Positions 60,278 to 64,000 of a stretch of 64,000 nt of DNA are shown here, piece by piece (position 1 is the first letter of the stretch; every line of letters starts with the position of its first letter). Under the pieces are notes generated by a model. It was not told where the DNA came from and made no database searches. It worked only from the letters and a program-made list of their open reading frames with translations. A program made the translations under genes and the position numbers. The stretch is taken from assembly GCF_016106035.1 (NCBI RefSeq), contig NZ_JADKPZ010000011.1, positions 1-64,000 on the forward strand, in the 5' to 3' direction. Source of the stretch: Arcobacter vandammei (lineage in GTDB: Bacteria; Campylobacterota; Campylobacteria; Campylobacterales; Arcobacteraceae).

Positions 60278-62701
60278 TTGTCAATAGTAGAGTGCAATCA
60301 TTGTCATTTATCATTTGATGAGAAAATAATGATAAAAGAGAATGATTTAAATTTTTGTTGCGGTGGTTGTCAAAATGTTTATCATATTTTAAAAAGTGAA
60401 AATCTTGACTCTTTTTATGAAAAACTGGGAAATAAAACATTAAAAGCCCCTTTACAAGTATCAAATAGAGATTTAGAAAAATTTGATTCTCAAAATTTTT
60501 TAGATAATTATACAAGTCTTACAAAAGATGGTTTTACTCAAATTGATTTGATTTTAGAGGGAATTCATTGTGCCGCTTGTGTTTGGTTAAATGAGAAGAT
60601 TTTATATGATACAAAAGGGATTATTGAAGCAAATATAAATTTTACAACAAACAAAGCTAGAATAATTTATAACCAAGAGTTGTTAAAATTAAGTGAGATT
60701 ATAAAGAAAATTAGAAGCATTGGTTACAATGCATATGCTTATGATTCAAGTGTAGCAGATGAACAAGCAAGTAAGGCAAAGCAAGATTATTTTATAAGAA
60801 TTATGGTTGCTGTTGTTTGTACTATGAATATTATGATGTTAAGTGTTGGTAAATATACAGGTTTCTTTACAGGAATGAGTGCTGAAGTTAAACATATGAT
60901 TCATATTGCTGAGTTTATTCTTACAACACCTGTTTTGTTTTATAGTGGTTTTGTTTTCTACAAAGGTGCATATTTTGGAATAAAAAACCGTATGGTAAAT
61001 ATGGATTTACTTGTAAGTTCTGGTGCTACTATGACTTATATTTACTCTTTATTTATTCTTTTTGGGGCAAAAGGTGAGAGCTATTTTGACTCTGTTTCTA
61101 TGATTATTACCTTTGTTTTAATTGGAAAATATCTTGAAGTAATAGGGAAAAAATCGGCTATTGATACTCTTGATAAGATAAAATCAACAATTCCTCTTGA
61201 AGCTTTGGTTATACAAAATGGGCAAAAAATCGTAAAGGCTCTAAATGAGCTAAAAGTAGGGGATATAATAGAGCTTAAAATTGGAGAAAAAGTTCCTGTA
61301 GATGGAAAAATAATTTTTGGAAGTGCCTCTTTTGATGAGTCAAGTCTAACTGGTGAGAGTTTGCCAGTTTTTAAAAATATTGGTGATACTCTTTTTAGTG
61401 GAACTGTTATTTTGGACTCTTTGATTCATTTTGAAGTTACAAAAGATTTTAAAAACTCAACTTTTTCATCTATTGTTACACTTTTGGAAGATTCACTAAA
61501 CTCAAAACCAAAAATTCAAACTTTGGCAAATATGCTTTCAAGAAGATTTAGTATTACTATTTTAAGTATAGCTCTTGCTACTTTTTTAGTTTGGTATTTT
61601 TTTGGGCTTGATTTAGGCTTTTATTTTGAAAATACAAATCAGTTTGAAAGGTCGTTTATAACAGCTGTTTCTGTTGTAGTTATTGCATGTCCTTGTGCCT
61701 TGGCACTTGCAACTCCAATGGCAAGTTTAGTTGGTATTTCAGAGTTAGCAAAAAAATCCTTGCTTTTTAAAGAGGCAAAATATATAGAAACTTTAGCAAA
61801 TGCTACAACTATTGTTTTTGATAAAACAGGAACTTTGACAAAAGGGGAGCTTGAAGTAAGTAGTGCAGAGTTTTTTAGCAAAGATGAAGAAGATATAAAT
61901 CTTCTATATTCGCTACTTGATAGCTCAACTCACCCTGTTAGTTTAGCTGTTAAAAAATATATAGAAAAAAATTATGAGTATAAATCTTTGGCTTTGGAAG
62001 ATATAAAAAATATTGAAGCAAAAGGCTTAAGTGCTAAATATGAAAATAGTGAAATTTTAGGTGGAAATATTGCACTTTTAAAAGAGTTTGAGATAAATTT
62101 TGAAAAACAGGCTCAAACTACACAATATATATTCGCAAAAGATAGAAAGGTTATTGCAAATTTTGAGTTAAAAGATGAGATAAAAGATGATGCAAAAGAG
62201 CTAATAGATTATCTAAAAGAGCAAAATATAAGTGTAACTATGCTTACAGGAGATAATGAATTTGTAGCTTCAAATGTAGCAAAAACTTTAGGAATAGCAA
62301 ATTTCCAAGCAAATTTATCACCAAAACAAAAAGCAGATTTTGTAAGAGCCAGAAAAGAAAATGGCGAAATAGTTGTAATGGCAGGAGATGGTGTAAATGA
62401 TAGTGTGGCTTTAAGTTTTAGTGATGTTGCTATTGCTATGGGAAATGGAGCTGATATTTCTATGATGGTTTCAGATATTGTACTTTTAAGCTCAAAACTA
62501 AAGTCTTTAAAAGATGCCTTTATAATCTCAAAAAAGACATACAAGCATATAAAACAAAACTTGATTTTCTCTTTGCTTTATAATGCTCTTACAATTCCCA
62601 TAGCTATGATGGGATATATAATCCCACTTTTTGCAGCTTTATCTATGAGTTTAAGCTCTTTGGTTGTTGTATTTAACTCTTTAAGAATAAAATTAAAATA
62701 A
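60278..62701 (+). CDS. ccoI: Copper-translocating P-type ATPase for cbb3 oxidase assembly (CcoI/FixI)
   Basis: The 807-residue membrane protein has a Cys-rich N-terminus (ECNHCHLSF...FCCGGCQNVYHIL), an HMA domain with GIHCAACVW, eight membrane helices, the CPC motif ACPCALALATP, phosphorylation site DKTGT and hinge GDGVNDS. The Cys-rich N-terminus distinguishes the CcoI/FixI group, which delivers copper to cytochrome cbb3 oxidase, from the efflux pump CopA in this window. It starts with a TTG at 60278, with AAGGAGAATAT upstream. ccoS follows 13 bases later. Confidence 0.94.
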   Translation: MSIVECNHCHLSFDEKIMIKENDLNFCCGGCQNVYHILKSENLDSFYEKLGNKTLKAPLQVSNRDLEKFDSQNFLDNYTSLTKDGFTQIDLILEGIHCAACVWLNEKILYDTKGIIEANINFTTNKARIIYNQELLKLSEIIKKIRSIGYNAYAYDSSVADEQASKAKQDYFIRIMVAVVCTMNIMMLSVGKYTGFFTGMSAEVKHMIHIAEFILTTPVLFYSGFVFYKGAYFGIKNRMVNMDLLVSSGATMTYIYSLFILFGAKGESYFDSVSMIITFVLIGKYLEVIGKKSAIDTLDKIKSTIPLEALVIQNGQKIVKALNELKVGDIIELKIGEKVPVDGKIIFGSASFDESSLTGESLPVFKNIGDTLFSGTVILDSLIHFEVTKDFKNSTFSSIVTLLEDSLNSKPKIQTLANMLSRRFSITILSIALATFLVWYFFGLDLGFYFENTNQFERSFITAVSVVVIACPCALALATPMASLVGISELAKKSLLFKEAKYIETLANATTIVFDKTGTLTKGELEVSSAEFFSKDEEDINLLYSLLDSSTHPVSLAVKKYIEKNYEYKSLALEDIKNIEAKGLSAKYENSEILGGNIALLKEFEINFEKQAQTTQYIFAKDRKVIANFELKDEIKDDAKELIDYLKEQNISVTMLTGDNEFVASNVAKTLGIANFQANLSPKQKADFVRARKENGEIVVMAGDGVNDSVALSFSDVAIAMGNGADISMMVSDIVLLSSKLKSLKDAFIISKKTYKHIKQNLIFSLLYNALTIPIAMMGYIIPLFAALSMSLSSLVVVFNSLRIKLK

Positions 62702-62714
62702 GGAAAATTATAAA

Positions 62715-62945
62715 ATGATAGATGATACACTATTTTTTATGTTAGCAGTTGGTTTATTGGTATCTGGATTAATGCTGTTTTTATTTATATGGGCTGCTAA
62801 ATCTGGTCAATTTGATGATTCAAATAAAGTTACACAAGGTTTACTTTTTGATAGTGTTGATGATTTAAATGATGCTATAAAAAAAGAGAACTCTATAGAA
62901 GAGTCAAAGAAACAGAAAAATGAACAAAAAAAAGAGGAAGAGTAA
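62715..62945 (+). CDS. ccoS: cbb3-type oxidase assembly protein CcoS
   Basis: The 76-residue protein has one membrane helix (about 7-29) followed by the family motif WAAKSGQFDDSNK (usually W...SGQFDD) and a charged tail. CcoS is needed for maturation of the cbb3 oxidase together with CcoI; the gene order ccoI-ccoS is standard. The tail is unusually rich in Lys and Glu. The terminator overlaps its stop codon. Confidence 0.93.
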   Translation: MIDDTLFFMLAVGLLVSGLMLFLFIWAAKSGQFDDSNKVTQGLLFDSVDDLNDAIKKENSIEESKKQKNEQKKEEE

Positions 62946-62957
62946 AACTCTTCCTCT
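62933..62957. terminator. Terminator of ccoI-ccoS, shared with the cytochrome c gene
   Basis: A perfect 11-bp stem AGAGGAAGAGT / ACTCTTCCTCT with an AAA loop. The left arm encodes the last residues of CcoS. It lies between convergent genes. U-tracts are weak on both strands. Confidence 0.7.
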
Positions 62958-62980
62958 AGGTTTGAAAAAATAAATTTAAA

Positions 62981-63271
62981 TTATTTTCCCATATAATCAG
63001 CTAATGCTTTAATATCAGCATCAGTTAATTTAGCTACTTGACCTTTCATTAAAGCTTTCATAGCTCCACCATAAGTTCCATCTTTATAACCATGTAAAGC
63101 TTTTTCAATATCAGCTTTTGCTAAGTTAGCTGGAACATAAGATTTACTTTGTGTAGTAACATTAATCTCACCTTTTACCCCGTGACATGCTTTACATGTA
63201 ACATAAGATGCTGGTGCATCAGCAAATGCGAAACCTACTAGTGCAACTGTTGCTAAAACGATTTTTTTCAT
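62981..63271 (-). CDS. Small periplasmic cytochrome c (c553-like)
   Basis: The 96-residue protein has a signal peptide (MKKIVLATVALVGFAFADA), heme-binding CKACHG directly after the mature N-terminus, and candidate axial Met residues in GAMKALMKGQVAKL. It ends in ADYMGK. Such c553-type proteins carry electrons from the bc1 complex to cytochrome cbb3 oxidase. It is convergent with ccoI-ccoS, an oxidase assembly pair. The start has AAAAGGAGAAT upstream. Confidence 0.92.
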   Translation of the reverse strand: MKKIVLATVALVGFAFADAPASYVTCKACHGVKGEINVTTQSKSYVPANLAKADIEKALHGYKDGTYGGAMKALMKGQVAKLTDADIKALADYMGK

Positions 63272-63383
63272 TGTATTCTCCTTTTAAAATTTAAGAGAAG
63301 AATTTTAGCCTTTTTTTCTTTTTTTAGGCTTAATATTTTTCTCTAATTATGCTATTGCAATTAGAAGCTTTACTTATTAATGT

Positions 63384-63404
63384 ATAATGATTGTGAATTA
63401 TTAT
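63384..63404 (+). promoter_or_regulatory. Candidate metal-regulator box upstream of the ABC transporter gene
   Basis: An inverted repeat ATAATGATT-GTG-AATTATTAT with 8 of 9 arm positions paired. Its left part matches the Fur consensus core ATAATGAT. It may be a Fur or NikR-like site for the transporter gene about 130 bases downstream, or for the divergent cytochrome c gene. AT-rich context makes this tentative. Confidence 0.35.
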
Positions 63405-63534
63405 TGAACATTATATATTTAATATTTTATAGATATTTAGCTACAATCAAGAAATATTAGAATATCTAACATAAATAATAATTTTTACTATGAAAAAATA
63501 TAAAATAGTTTTTATAAAATAAATAAGGATGTAT

Positions 63535-64000
63535 TTGGATACTTATGTTTTAGAAATTAAAAATTTGAGTTTTGCTTATAATAAAAATAATCAAATATTT
63601 AATAAATTTGATTTAAGATTAAAAAAAGGTGAGTTAAAAACTATATTTGGTAAAAGTGGAAGTGGAAAAACTACACTTTTTGAGCTTATTTTAGGAAACA
63701 TAAAAGCACAAAGTGGAGAGATAAAAAAAGGAAAAACTGCTATTATTTTTCAAGACCCTTTTAGCTCATTTCACCCAACATATACAATCTATGAGCAAAT
63801 TAAAGATGTGTTAAAAAGAGATTTTAAAGATGAACTAGATAGTATTTTGCCAAAACTAAGCCTAGAAATAGAACTTTTATATAAAAAACCATTTGAACTA
63901 AGTGGTGGACAACTTCAAAGATGTTCAATTTTAAGAGCAATTTTACTAAAACCAGATTTGCTTTTAGTAGATGAGCCAACATCAGCTTTGGACAATATAA
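63535..64000 (+). CDS. ABC transporter ATP-binding protein, Dpp/Opp/Nik type, cut at the window end
   Basis: The first 155 residues are visible. They include Walker A FGKSGSGKTT, Q-loop IIFQDPFSSFHPTYT, signature ELSGGQLQRCSILRA and Walker B LLLVDEPTSALD. The QDPFSSFHP form is that of peptide/nickel importers (DppF, NikE). The TTG at 63535 has AAGGA five bases upstream and is preferred to the ATG at 63529, whose ribosome-binding site would be too close. The 263 bases upstream hold no gene but contain a metal-box-like repeat. Substrate is unknown; nickel or peptides are possible. Confidence 0.88.
   Translation, partial: MDTYVLEIKNLSFAYNKNNQIFNKFDLRLKKGELKTIFGKSGSGKTTLFELILGNIKAQSGEIKKGKTAIIFQDPFSSFHPTYTIYEQIKDVLKRDFKDELDSILPKLSLEIELLYKKPFELSGGQLQRCSILRAILLKPDLLLVDEPTSALDNI

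Noticed and set aside
1-64000. CRISPR array, rRNA operon, prophage or integrated island
   Set aside because: No regularly spaced repeats, rRNA sequence, integrase or phage structural genes were seen; the only mobile-element sign is the IS630 transposase end.

Overview
The window is AT-rich chromosomal DNA of a Campylobacterota bacterium, most likely an Arcobacteraceae (Arcobacter/Aliarcobacter-like) species. This is inferred from the gene content: a Helicobacter-type MnmA beside a canonical one, a probable ChePep homologue next to gmk, an HP0267-like aminofutalosine deaminase, ccoI-ccoS, a C-terminal-only CinA (PncC) and a short MurE with the meso-DAP motif. No database search was possible.

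Layout. 1-0.8 kb: the end of an IS630-family transposase and a small gene remnant. 0.8-7.9 kb: lepA divergent from a copper ATPase that carries a fused CopZ-like domain, then clpB behind a consensus promoter and a CIRCE operator. 8.0-12.6 kb: the rpmH-rnpA-yidD-yidC-khpB-mnmE cluster; rnpA has no ATG, GTG or TTG start. 12.6-18.2 kb: a small exported protein, a SixA-like phosphatase, two tandem OmpA-family proteins, prs, and a porin-like protein behind a Fur-like box. 18.2-24.9 kb: two tandem MnmA genes of different types, folK and a Xaa-Pro peptidase on the minus strand; then aroQ, a menaquinone-pathway deaminase and sppA on the plus strand.

24.9-42.2 kb: a 17-kb acetate/carboxylate block, all on the minus strand. 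It has pta-ackA, a second ackA, two ActP-DUF485 symporter pairs, one VC_2705-type symporter with its DUF4212 subunit, two copies of a [DUF294 nucleotidyltransferase + DEDDh exonuclease] pair, each downstream of a different symporter, and a Cache-domain histidine kinase with an OmpR-type regulator. The repeated pairing of nucleotidyltransferase and exonuclease with unrelated symporter families is the best candidate for a poorly described regulatory system.

42.3-43.1 kb: eight tRNA genes, a tandem duplication of a Lys-Glu-Val-Asp cassette read from one consensus promoter. 43.1-50.3 kb: pncC, mqo, ileS, a 36-residue membrane protein, nfu, a hypothetical gene and murE. 50.3-53.1 kb: a small regulon with a DsrE-like exported protein, a Crp/Fnr-type regulator, a truncated cupin protein and a frameshifted bioB. 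Two near-identical palindromes here look like operators, and one lies exactly midway between two divergent -10 boxes. 53.1-54.3 kb: an uncertain small ORF and a DMT exporter. 54.3-58.5 kb: rpsB-tsf behind a structured leader RNA, then an ABC ATPase, the ChePep-like gene and gmk. 58.5-64 kb: a REC-GGDEF-EAL protein, ccoI-ccoS, a small cytochrome c, and the start of an ABC transporter ATPase cut by the window edge.

Several start codons were moved from the longest possible ORF to a better-placed Shine-Dalgarno site; each case is noted in its entry. No CRISPR array, rRNA gene or prophage was seen.
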